Assembly: GCF_037975245.1 (NCBI RefSeq)
Contig: NC_092566.1
Location: 1,800,001 to 1,860,000 of the forward strand
DNA length: 60,000 nucleotides
Reading direction: 5' to 3'
Source: Apostichopus japonicus
Lineage: Eukaryota; Echinodermata; Holothuroidea; Aspidochirotida; Stichopodidae
The notes below the pieces were generated by a model, which made no database searches, was not told the DNA's origin, and worked only from the letters and a program-made list of their open reading frames with translations. Shown in pieces: positions 47,571 through 57,915 of the stretch; within the stretch, counting starts at the first letter, position 1, and the number at the start of each line of letters is the position of its first letter. Made by a program: the position numbers and the translations under genes.

Positions 47571-48126
47571 GTAAATTTCAATCATATATGCTGACAGATA
47601 GAGAGGATGGTCAGGGTCCCTGTGGGATGTCGGGGGTTAGGGGGTTAGTGGGGGGATGGGGACAGTAGGAGTCCTAACAATCTCACAGCAAAGATTTTTC
47701 AGCTGTCATGCTTTTGCCAGGCGGCAATTTCACTACAACAATTGGCTGACTCTTGGTCACCCTAATTTTATACCTGTGTACTGATAAATATAAAGGTAAA
47801 TTTGATGCAAACTTGACTTGACAAAGAACTCACTTCTCAGCCATATTAGAGCTTCTCAGTGAATTGTGTCTTTAATAGCCATAACTTTCACAATGCTGAC
47901 TCAGTGTCAATCATAAAACTGGTATATTTTGAGATTCTTGAACTTAAATTTGCATAAAAAACATAACATGATGTTGGTGTAAACATTTGCTATACATTTT
48001 GCTAGAGTGCAGCATTTTGTCCATTATATATGTGGCATTTTGTGTGGAAGTTCAACCACTTTGTGTGGAAGTTTGCCATGTGATTGCAGATAAATTATTC
48101 TTGGTTCTTTTTCATCTATCGATCAG

Positions 48127-48921
48127 TTCAAGATATGACCAAACAATCATCTGTGGAGAGCGTTTCCTCGGAGCCTGGAGCCATTCCAACCAATGAGCAG
48201 GCAGCCGAACTCCTCCAAGGACTCAGTGAGGAATTCTCCAAGAAATTAGCCACGTGGGACAAGAAAAAGAAAGGCACTGTGGGTCCCAGCCCAAAAGGGG
48301 ACCGAAAGCAGAAGAGCAGTGGTAAAGAAAAGAAGGACAAGACCAAAAAAGACGAAAAGGCAAAGAATGAGGAGACCGCAAGCCAGAAGAAGGTAGAGGG
48401 CGAAAAACTTGTGGCCTCTAGCCGTAGAGTCGTCGTGGTCGAAAATGAGGAAGGCCTGGTCAAATTAGAGGGCGCTAGTAAAGCCTTTGAGGATAAGTAC
48501 AGAGAGTGGGAGAGGATGCACAGGCCGTTGACGGAGGATCAGAAAAAGAAGGAGAAGGAGGATGAGGAAAACAAACCACCTGAAAACAGCTATCCTCTTC
48601 CAGCTTTCACGAAAATCACCGACTCTAATTCATGCCTGGCGACTCCCGTCATCGTTGAGCCTCACCTGGTTCCACAACCACAGCAGACCAAACATGAAAT
48701 GGCATCTCAGGTGGACTTCCCCGAGGAGGTTGTGGAACCGATGGACGATGGCCAAACAGAGGGAGAGACGCCCGCTGGAGACGAACCCATCTCTACTCTT
48801 GAGAGGAAGAATTCGCTCCTGGCGGAGAGACTCAAACAGAAGGACGTGAACCTCAAAGTTATTCAATCTGAGCTGCAAGTCGTTCAAGAACAACTGGAAA
48901 AGATGGCAGGCTGGAAAGGAG
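48127..48921 (+). CDS. Exon 4: residues 545-809, Lys-rich with second and third W-motifs and coiled coil
   Basis: The acceptor is CTATCGATCAG; the donor is GGAG|GTAATA. It is 795 nt, phase 1 on both sides. It codes a second W-motif LSEEFSKKLATWDKKKK (577-593), then a Lys/Glu-rich linker, then AFEDKYREWER (664-674). A Pro-containing part follows, and a coiled coil at about 766-805 including TLERKNSLLAERLKQKD. The lysine-rich linker looks disordered. The close match of the motif in exons 3 and 4 suggests duplication of an exon or module. Function is not recognised. Confidence 0.93.
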
Positions 48922-50859
48922 GTAATATTTGTCATATTTCATTTCATGTTTTGGTAAAATATTTTCATTAATCTATTCAACGCACCACTCGGGAATTGAA
49001 CCACATCTCGGTGGGAATATTTTAGTGTTGTATTAATCATCTAGAATACTTGTATAGGCATATTTCAGTCATGTCAAAATATTTTTTGTTTGTTTTTCAA
49101 GTAGAAAACATTTGAAATTTCCACATGAATATTTTTTCACCTATGTTACGTTTACATTGTTTGACACACTATATGGTATACTGTTCAGTATTCAATTTTG
49201 CGTAGCACTTTGTAGGTACAATGGTTGCACTCCCACAAAATTTCAATGTTTAGGATAGACCAGAATTCTTCCAGACTTTTCTGCACTATTTTACTTAGCC
49301 ACACCAGATGTTATTTCTAAACTCCAGCGCTTTTAATAACCTGACAAATGTGTAACATCTACTCCTTTTGGAAGCAACACATAGCAATTTAGGGTTAAAG
49401 ATCGTTCAAAATTTCCAGCTGATGCTCTAATTTGTAACCTTGATAAATCAGAGGTTGCCTTCCTCAGCTCTTACATCCCCAGGGACCTCAATCCCAGGGT
49501 ATGAGTCATAGGTCTGTACCTCCTAGAGGAGACTAACCCAATTATGATTTCCTAGATTTCCAGGGTACCCCATCGGAGATGTTCTATATCTCTTGTCCTT
49601 GTTATTTGTGGTTTTTTCTGCTAGGTATGAGGCCCACTGGTGTGGTCTCCTCATGTCATCTTCTTAAGGTAAAGGGAGGATGGTTGTTTAGTCTTTAAGG
49701 TTCCATCATCTCTAGACGTCCCCTACATTCCTGTGGATATATCTATTGTCCTAAATGAATTCTTTATATGGGCATTTGAGATTCATCTTCAGTAGCGAGC
49801 CCTACCGCGGTCGTCGTCGCTATGGGAGAGGATGATAAGACTTTAACGTGCAGTCCAAATCTCCACCGAGCTTTCGGTATATATCTGTCAATACATCTCC
49901 TCCCCCGCAGTATTCACATGAATGTTTGGGCTCAAGAAAGATGTATTTGAAATATGTCCATGGTTGTCATTCACCTTCAACGTGATATCATCAATATGAA
50001 GTTTCTTTATCGTGGAGGAATCTTGAAAATATATCTATATATATTTTTTTAATAGAAGCTAGATATAGATTAAAGTTGAAAACTAGGTTATGCATTTGGG
50101 AGGGCAAGAGGTGGAAGGAGGAGGTCCCTGGTGAGGGGGGTCCTTTGGAGGGGATTAGGGTAATATAGTAATATGACAAAAGGGTTACAGACATGAGAGG
50201 TACAGAGGGAGGTATATATCTTGAATTTATGACAGTGAAATACCCAGTACACTGAGATGAGGAATCTTCATCTCAACATTTCAACCCACAATCATCTCAA
50301 ACTTAGGGTTGATTCACAGTAAAATTGCTCTGTTGAAATTGTAAGTGTTCCTTTAATGGTAAAGCTACAATGTAGTGTAACTTTGTATTAGTTTGAGCAA
50401 GCCACGGGAGGTAATATTTACACCTAACTGTGTGTGTTTGGTAGCTGCTGATTGGACTCTCCAACATTTCAAATGAGGGCGCTGTCCTAGTGGTCCTGAT
50501 GTGCATGAACTGTACTATTTAACGATCTCCAATTTGAAGTAACACGATCGTGTGAAAGCATTCTCAAGCTAGGAACTGGACTGACACACTTGCACGAAGA
50601 AACATGCTTTAGACAAGACAAGTTAAGGTACTTAAACTGTTAGCTCCACTTGAAACTTTTGCAAATAGGTTTCATAAAGATCTCTTCTTCAATTATTACG
50701 AAGAACTTTGTATATATGTAAATTATTAGCGATCATCGGGTCATGTATTATTAATGTTTTGCAGGAACATAATCAAAAAAATAAAAAATTGGCAATTTCT
50801 TGCATGCAGTACCGAAGAATGGTTTAAGTATTTCATCGGTATGTAAATTATGCACACAG
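48922..50859 (+). other. Intron 4, no recognised repeat
   Basis: Non-coding, from GTAATA to an acceptor with a weak pyrimidine tract (TTATGCACACAG at 50859). G-rich groups lie at 50098-50160 (spurious minus-strand frame). Confidence 0.7.
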
Positions 50860-51051
50860 ATGAAAAGAGGCATAGTACCTGTTCCTCTATCGGGGAAACA
50901 TCATTAGAGGCAGAGTTAAGTGAAATAAAATCTCAAGTGCAAGAATTAGAGGAGAAAATACAATCACACGCGGAGATAAGGAGAGAGAAGAAAGACCGAG
51001 AGGAAGCAGAGAGTAGAAAGAAAAAAGATGCCGAGAAGAAAGTAGGGGAAG
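50860..51051 (+). CDS. Exon 5: residues 810-873, coiled coil
   Basis: 192 nt, phase 1 on both sides. The acceptor ACACAG at 50859 lacks a good pyrimidine tract. It was chosen because it restores the frame (codon GAT with exon 4), and the better-looking TTCTTGCATGCAG at 50799 leads quickly to stops in the required phase. The sequence ETSLEAELSEIKSQVQELEE and a Glu/Lys/Arg-rich continuation form a long helix, predicted coiled coil at 825-872. The donor is GGGGAAG|GTAAAA. As a symmetric exon it could be a cassette exon. Confidence 0.78.
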
Positions 51052-54000
51052 GTAAAAATGACTGCCGTTGAATGCAAAGGCTTGGATTTGTTATAGCATG
51101 CTGTGGGTGACTGCAGTAGAAATGGGTGTGCAAGCTGTTGTCTTGACAACCACCCATTAGACCTGGTGCATGTAACCTCTAGGACATGACATTAAAAGCT
51201 GGTATGGTTTAAAGCCATGGTTTGAATAATAATGTATGTGTCTGTTTGTCATTAATTATAAAGAGAATGATTAGTTTCTTAATTTTGGGTCCGGTAAAAT
51301 TTGCAGAAGTTTCGGATCTTGTATGGACAACAGTTGATGGATACAAAGTCCAATGTCGACAAGGGATTAAAGTTTGACAACCGATGATGCATGCTGACTG
51401 TTTGGGTTCGGTGGTGCTTCACTGCAGGAGTTCACTGTGTGCAAAGTCTATGGAGACAACAGTCTCAGGTTCATTGGTTAAAGGGGAGCATGTTGAATGA
51501 TTTGGTTTAAAAGAAGTTTGAAGGCCAACTTTAAACAGTGTTTAAAGTCTATTTAGTTGTAACTGACTCCAAGTACCTTGGTTATCAGAACATCTGACAT
51601 TTGAAAACTGCTTAATGAGAGCCGAAATTGGTTTTGTTGGTTGGAGAAGTAAAAAATACAGAAACAGGTAAAAAGAAGAAAAGTTGAATTTTAACCAAAA
51701 TCTTGCAAATCAAATCTGATACTCTCTATGGTCAAGAATATATATTTTGGATAGGAAACAAAGATTGAAAATCCAACATGTGACACTCGATTCACAAGAG
51801 AGTAGATGAGATCAGAGAAGTTTAATACCCTTAGGTACCATGATTAGAAGAATATGCACTTTAATTAGCGGCTTTATCCTCAAAATTGTGATTTTGAATA
51901 TATATCTTTCAGGATAAGGGGATCAAAGTGTTTAGAAATAATTCAAAACTATCTGTCCATAGTCCCAGTATTTTTCTTTTCCCTTTCAAACCTCAAATAT
52001 GTGTTTTTGTTTGCAAAAATAGTATTAATCTTACAGGAGACTACATACCAAATTCTTCTGATAATCTCAAAGTCAGCCCCACCACCATCAAGGTGTGTAT
52101 TACATAATTGACGTTTCTCAATGAGTCTTTTGTTTTGTGTCATCTGTTTTCTAATGCATTTTGTCTTCCTTTAAGTTGCTGTTATCTTTAAATCATCTTT
52201 GATTTAGTAGCAGGTATTTAGCCATCAACAAAGTGGCTGTAATAAGTAAAAGACTTGTTGTGTGATGTGGAGTGTACCTCGACAAACAGTTTGCTGTGCA
52301 CATACTGATAAGGGCTGTCCATACCAAGCATGATTATTCAAAGATTGCTGTGAATTGATTGCGGCCTGTTTACGCTTTCGTTTTGTAGTACCATTTGTTC
52401 ATAAATGCATGCGATACCTGTTAAGATGACAGGCTGGCTTTTGTGGTGAATTCTTTTCTAAATGTATGTAACTTATCATTCATAATGTGTTTGAGGGTCT
52501 TATGTGAGCGATGCTGGTGAAGTATACTATACAGATACAGATTGTGGCAGGTTTATACTGTAGTTGACATGATCTTTCTCAGAAAAAAAAATATATATAT
52601 ATATATTTATACAAAAGAAAAACATCTTGCAAAAAAACATGACTCATGCTGTGAATTGAGATTATTTCTCCCAGTGGATTCTAGATCCACAGACAGCTGT
52701 AGGAATAGACAGTTACATGCTGTGGTAAGGGTGCACAGGGGAAAACATACAATTGACTCACTGTAGTACCCTTCATTAACATTTAACTTTTCATTGTGTG
52801 TAAGGATTTTTTATATTTTTTTATTTTATTTTATATTTATATTTTATACTTGATTAAAATTCTCAGTTATTTCATCTTAGAACTAACTTGAAGGAAAACT
52901 TAATTTGGAAACATGTTCATTGAAGCCAGATAGAATATCTATCATCATATTTCATCATACAGTAGAACATTAATATTTAGGTTAACTTGTCTATCTGGCC
53001 AATGAAATGGGGTTACATATCAGTTTGATAATTTTGTGATGCCTCAGATATATCAATGTGTCTGATGACCAGTAGAAGCTCAGATAAGGTAGTGCCACCT
53101 TACTCTGCCATCTCTGACACTTTAGGCGGAAGAGTGAAAATCTGAACCAAGAACATGATTAGGGAAGCAAATGAAAAGAGAACGGCTGACAAATTTATAA
53201 GGGGTTACTGAAATGACAACTGCTAAAATGCAATAAAAAGATGCAGAGGGGATTGGGGTTTTCTGCCTGTTATGTAATATATCTGCAGTGAAGGGAAAGG
53301 AAGTTGGGAGGGAGAGTGGCAGAGGGAGGTTAGCAGGAAGAGGGGGATGGAAAAGAGGAGGGGGAAGGTTTGGAGGGGATGGGAAAGAATGGAGGTGGGA
53401 GGGGGACGGTAAGGGGAATGAGGAGGGAGAATGAGGAGATTTAAGTGTGAAGGATGAGGGTGAAGGGTTTGGGGATGTAATATGCAAGTAGTTATATTCG
53501 ACAAAGGATACAGTTATGTGTGGCATTAAGATATCTTTTTATAGATCTGGGAGGCAACATGCTTAGTTGTATTGGGTAATCTTGTATTATCACATATTGT
53601 ATATGATAGTCTGGCTACCATTAGTTGTATTTATGCTATACGGTGTACACATATATGGGTACACATATATGGTAGCCTGGGTACACATATATGGTAGTCT
53701 AGGTAAACATATATGGTAGCTTGGCTAAAAATCATAATATGGAACCTGGCTATTCTCTTAGTTTTAGATGAAGGATGCTAGCCTGGGTACACATATATGG
53801 TTACACATATATGGTTACACATATATGGTGTATACGGTGTACACCATATATGGTGTGAACATATATGGGTACACATATATGGTAGCCTGGGTACACATAT
53901 GGTAGCCTGGGTGCACATATATGGTAGCCTGGGTACACATATATGGTAGCCTGGGTAAACATATACTGTATGGTAGCCTGGCTAAAATCATAATATGGAA

Positions 54001-55481
54001 CCTGGCTATTCTCTTAGTTTTAGTTGAAGGTTGAAGTTTTTAAACTTTTGATGTCTTAAAGTTGTTTTATCAAAACTTTCCAAAGTAATCATTTGGGGGT
54101 AAAGGAGGGGAATTAGGAAGTAGAAGGGGGAAGGGGAGTGGAGGAAATAGTTGAAGGAGATAAGTTGAACAATTTCCTGTGCGTTGTTATCTCTGATTGA
54201 TATTTTCTACCTTTGGGGTTGTTTATGAAAAAAGATAATCTGCATTTATATCTCACTAGTGAAAATGTTGATAACTTGTTTTATGCCCTCTATGACTTTT
54301 AGTTTCTTAAATTGGGCAGGTAAGTGCCACATTTATAGACTGTAAGAAAAGTGATTAAATCTTTGGAAAGATTGTGTCACACGGTCGATGGCTGTAATGA
54401 ATGGAAGCAGCATGCACGAATGGTATAAAGAACTATACATGTATACCGATAGCACAGCAGTTTGTTTTTGCTCCCTTTAACTTTCTTTAACTCTATCATA
54501 GATTGATTACAGCCATTTACCACCTTAAAATTATTACCAACAAAGGGGTTCATTGTTCCCAGAAAAGAAGGAAATTATGATAATAACAATCATCATTCTG
54601 TATCAAAACAAAGTACACCTCTCATAGTTAAAGTAACAGTGACTAATTTTCAAGAATTATTCTATGGGACATATCCAGCGAAGTTTTAATCAAAGCAATA
54701 TATATGATATATTCTTGTGATGTAAAAGAATATCTTATAAAATAAGTTTTAGGAAATAAAAAACAAACAGTAAAACATCAACTTTCCATTGCAGTGTATT
54801 GAAAAAAAAAAAGTTTACATTTTTTCACAACATCAACTTTAATTAATTTAAATGAATGAAAGATACCATGGAAGTAAATATGATGTAAGATTTTGTTAGA
54901 GTTGCCGACTAAACAAGCTAGGTCATGGAAAGATGGAATCCAGTACACTGCTTTAAAAATTGAATAACTTTGTGGCTGACATGTTTACCAGGTAATTGTG
55001 AAATGGTCTCAGCTGGAGGTATGATAAGTTGCCAACAGCATCACTTCCAATTAGGTGTAAATTTGTGTAACATTACAAGATTACAGTTATTTTCCTTAAT
55101 ATCAGGGAAGCATTTCTTTTATACAATTTAAAATCTTTAGTGACAAATAGGTTCAAATTTTCTTCCAGATATAAAAATTTCAGAAGATGAAAATATTTTA
55201 AAAATTGTAATGTTTTTGTTGTTATTACATTTGCCATTGTCTATAAAGTTGTGTTGTTAACTTTTTAAACAAGGTGTTATTAGGAATTCACCTTATATGT
55301 AACAGCTGTAACATGTGGAATTTTTGTTTTCATACAACACTGGAAATAGTACCTGGTTCTCAGAACAAAAGTATGTTATACCTTCACATTTGAGTAGCAG
55401 TTTGGCCCTTTTTGTACTGTATGTTGTTATGTGATTTTAGGAAGAAAAAAGAACTGATTGCCTGCTGTTTGTCATTTGTAG
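51052..55481 (+). other. Intron 5 with purine tract and minisatellite
   Basis: 4.4 kb, from GTAAAA to TGTCATTTGTAG. It contains a purine-rich tract (about 53283-53470) that opens two long frames on the minus strand coding Pro/Ser/Leu-rich low-complexity sequence, and the array at 53641-54030. AT runs occur near 52588-52610 and 52806-52850. No gene is supported. Confidence 0.75.
53641..54030 (+). repeat. Minisatellite GGTACACATATATGGTAGCCT with higher-order copy
   Basis: Units of about 22-26 bp built on ACACATATATGGTAGCCTGG, with shorter variants lacking TAGCCT (53790-53830). A 60-bp flanking block (TATGGTAGC.TGGCTAAAA, ATCATAATATGGAACCTGGC, TATTCTCTTAGTTTTAG) occurs at 53712-53774 and again at 53969-54030, about 257 bp apart. 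The whole segment was therefore duplicated once on top of the unit repeat. Confidence 0.92.
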
Positions 55482-55738
55482 TAACCAGTCCAAGTAATCA
55501 ACCAGGGAAGCTTGAAGCCCAAGTACAGACAATACAAGAAGATGAAACACCACAAGAAACTACCTCAAATACCACAGAAGAATTGACCAAGAGTCTACAA
55601 CAGAGGGAGAACCTCATCCGCTTCCTTCAGATAGAAGTCGAGAGACAGAGACGAGAAATAAACTTCCTACGAAGTGATGGACCCGGGGGAGCTCACTTTA
55701 AAAGGGCCAAGAGTTTCTCTGCCAGGGATAGAAATTTT
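55482..55738 (+). CDS. Exon 6: residues 874-959, coiled coil
   Basis: 257 nt, phase 1 in and phase 0 out (AATTTT|GTAAGT, a consensus donor). The joined codon is GTA. It codes a Gln/Glu/Thr-rich linker, then a coiled coil at about 906-937 including LIRFLQIEVERQRREINFL, then HFKRAKSFSARDRNF. The RAKSFS stretch is a candidate phosphorylation site (inference). Confidence 0.92.
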
Positions 55739-56397
55739 GTAAGTTTAGTTTATATTTAGTTTGTAAAATGTTGACTGCTGATATTGAAGCTTACACTAAT
55801 GGTAATAATGTTACCATCGAGATTTTATTTTTACATTGTAAAAGACTATTGACTGGGATGAAGGGTTCCACATCCATATCTCTCACCCATTCCCCAAGGT
55901 CCCAACATGGGGGTGAGTGCTGGGCTGCAATGCCTCCCCCTAAATTGTTGCAGCAATAATTTCACAGGCAACTTCAAAATCACTGAACATTAACACATTG
56001 TTGGGAAACACATTCCATAACAAAAATTAAAGAAAAATGGAAAGCTTGGCAAGTTTAGCTTGGTAAGGATTGGTAAGATAAGCCTTTCTTTGGTAATGAA
56101 AGGAAACAGCCTGCAAAGTATCTTTGAAATATCAGTACTTGTTGCCACAAAATCACAAATTACTCATTTGGTTTCCACAAATTACTCATTTGGTGGATTA
56201 TTTAAAAAAGCAAGTTACGTGCCAGTAAAATCCAATGACTCTTTGTTAATGCTTGTATCGATGGGGAATTAATTGTGATGGGATTATTGCTATATTGTAA
56301 TTACATGAATTGTACCATGTCATATGTAATAATCTTCCTCCCTTGTATTGTAATAATAGTCGTCCTCCATTGTAATTGTTTATGCTAATACCATCAG

Positions 56398-56581
56398 GAT
56401 GCCAAAGCAATGCAAGTTATGGACATTCCTCTTGGGAAGTCTCTAGCCAGCCGAGGAAAGAAAGATTCACCTAATTCCACTCCATCATTGTCCAATGCTG
56501 ACTCCAGTGACCAGAGGAACAGAGAGTCACTCAGCATTACAACTGAAAGCACACAGTCCTTGGAAACGCTTCATATATCAG
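56398..56581 (+). CDS. Exon 7: residues 960-1020, Ser-rich; alternative donor downstream
   Basis: The acceptor is AATACCATCAG. It codes DAKAMQVMDIPLGKSLASRG, then a Ser/Thr-rich stretch with SLSITTESTQSLETLHIS. The donor is ATATCAG|GTATGA at 56581, phase 1. A near-copy of the exon end with the same donor lies 156 nt downstream (56737) in the same open frame. Use of that site would add 52 residues and keep the phase. Confidence 0.9.
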
Positions 56582-56803
56582 GTATGAGCAAGAAGTGTAG
56601 TCTGCTGAACTCATTAGTGTACAATGAATATTCATTTCATAGTCTACATGTTTATGTAAGATCATGTATGTGGAGTAGGAAGTCACTAAGCATTACAACT
56701 GAAAGCAAACAGTCCTTGGACACGTTTCATATATCAGGTATGAGCAAGTAGTGTCTGCCTGCTAAGCTCATTTCATAGTCTTCATGTTTATGTAAGGTCA
56801 TGT
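56526..56803 (+). repeat. 156-bp duplication covering the end of exon 7 and its splice donor
   Basis: GTCACT.AGCATTACAACTGA through TATATCAGGTATGAGCAAG and on to CATGTTTATGTAAG.TCATGTA occurs from 56526 and again from 56682. Copy 2 lacks about 30 bp after the donor. The coding part aligns as SLSITTES.QSL.T.HIS in both. Confidence 0.92.
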
Positions 56804-57043
56804 ACTCATGACACAATTAGTTGGTTACTGCTCCCAACAGGGTACATAGACATTGAAAAACATATCTTAAATATACATTTTTGTATCAAAGAATCAAGAT
56901 TGTAAGAGGAGCAAGAGAATAGAATGGACCACTAATTTAAACTCTAATCTTGGATCTCATGAGTTTGATGAATTCCACTTATAATTAGCTTAATATCTTT
57001 GCATGCATTATGAATACCAAACAATAACAATTTTTTTCTTCAG

Positions 57044-57279
57044 CTGAGGACATCCGTATGGAAGATCTTGGATCCCAAACATTGGAGCAGGATCATAAAG
57101 TCGAGGAAACTTCACCAACAGTCACTAAAGAAATTTCTCCATCTGCAGAACTGCCAAAAGAGACAGCTGCACCTCCAGAGGTGCCAAAGGTGACCCCTGA
57201 ACTCCCAGATGTGACCAAGGACACACCCAAGGTTACAGAGGTAGAAGAAAAACTGTCAAAAACTCCAGACGTAACAAAG
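57044..57279 (+). CDS. Exon 8: residues 1021-1099, Pro/Thr/Glu-rich
   Basis: The acceptor is TTTTTTTCTTCAG (strong). It codes (A)EDIRMEDLGSQTLEQDHKVE, then a run of VTKEISPSAELPKETAAPP and VPKVTPELPDVTKDTPKVTE type repeats. An imperfect V-P/T-K/E-V-T-P/K pattern points to an extended disordered linker. The donor is ACAAAG|GTTTGC, phase 0, the same unusual GTTTGC as exon 2. Confidence 0.9.
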
Positions 57280-57699
57280 GTTTGCATCAGAATCGACATT
57301 GGTTAATCTTGGGGTATTTAAATTAGCATAACTTTGTTATCTGTTGTGCATGAAGTAAAGATTTATTAACTATTGCAAACGAACATGTTTTCAGAGTGTC
57401 TTCCAGCAAACATGTTCCAGCAAAAGCAATACTCCTGGATTTGCTGCTGAAATTTCACAATCTATGTCTTAAATTTTGAGATAGTGAGTTTTAGGACTGT
57501 TAACATTTTCAACGGGAAATCGAATGAGAACAAACTTTTCATAACTACTCAAAAAGTGTAGGTTTATATATAAGTAGATGTCATTGACATTTCTATCCTA
57601 ATTGGATCTTCTCCAGTAAAATAGACAAATGTACAGAAAATAACTTAATCGGAACATTGATCAATGCAAGATTTCTTTCCATCCGTATATTTCAGTTGT

Positions 57700-57777
57700 T
57701 TCCTTTACTTGTCTATCTGTCTGTGTGTCTGTCTGTCTGTCTGTCTGTCTGTGTGTCTGTCTATCTGTCTGTCTGTT
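57700..57777 (+). repeat. TGTC tetranucleotide microsatellite
   Basis: TCTGTCTGTCTGTCTGTCTG with TGTG and TATC interruptions in intron 8. It lies directly upstream of the second hammerhead-like motif. Confidence 0.95.
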
Positions 57778-57788
57778 TTTGTTTCAAT

Positions 57789-57831
57789 GGGCCTCTGAAG
57801 AAGTTTTTGTCAGGATCGAAATGTCAAGCCC
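57789..57831 (+). ncRNA. Hammerhead-ribozyme-like motif 2 (decayed)
   Basis: GGGCCT, CTGAAGA (57795-57801), a variable hairpin segment, GAAAT (57818-57822), GTC, AAGCCC. Stem I pairs GGGCCT with AAGCCC with one C-A mismatch. Stem II is weak (several G-T and one T-T). The GAAAC of the core has become GAAAT. It is the same arrangement as the motif at 38176, but more decayed. Confidence 0.33.
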
Positions 57832-57915
57832 TTTAAAACTTTTAACCCTTTATTCATAGTTTCCTAAAAGGAATCAAACTTTACATGGTTAACTTCTTGC
57901 TCCTTTGCTTAACAG

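Noticed and set aside
53122-53526. 134-codon minus-strand frame
   Set aside because: Purine-rich low-complexity tract read on the other strand; a second overlapping frame is also open.
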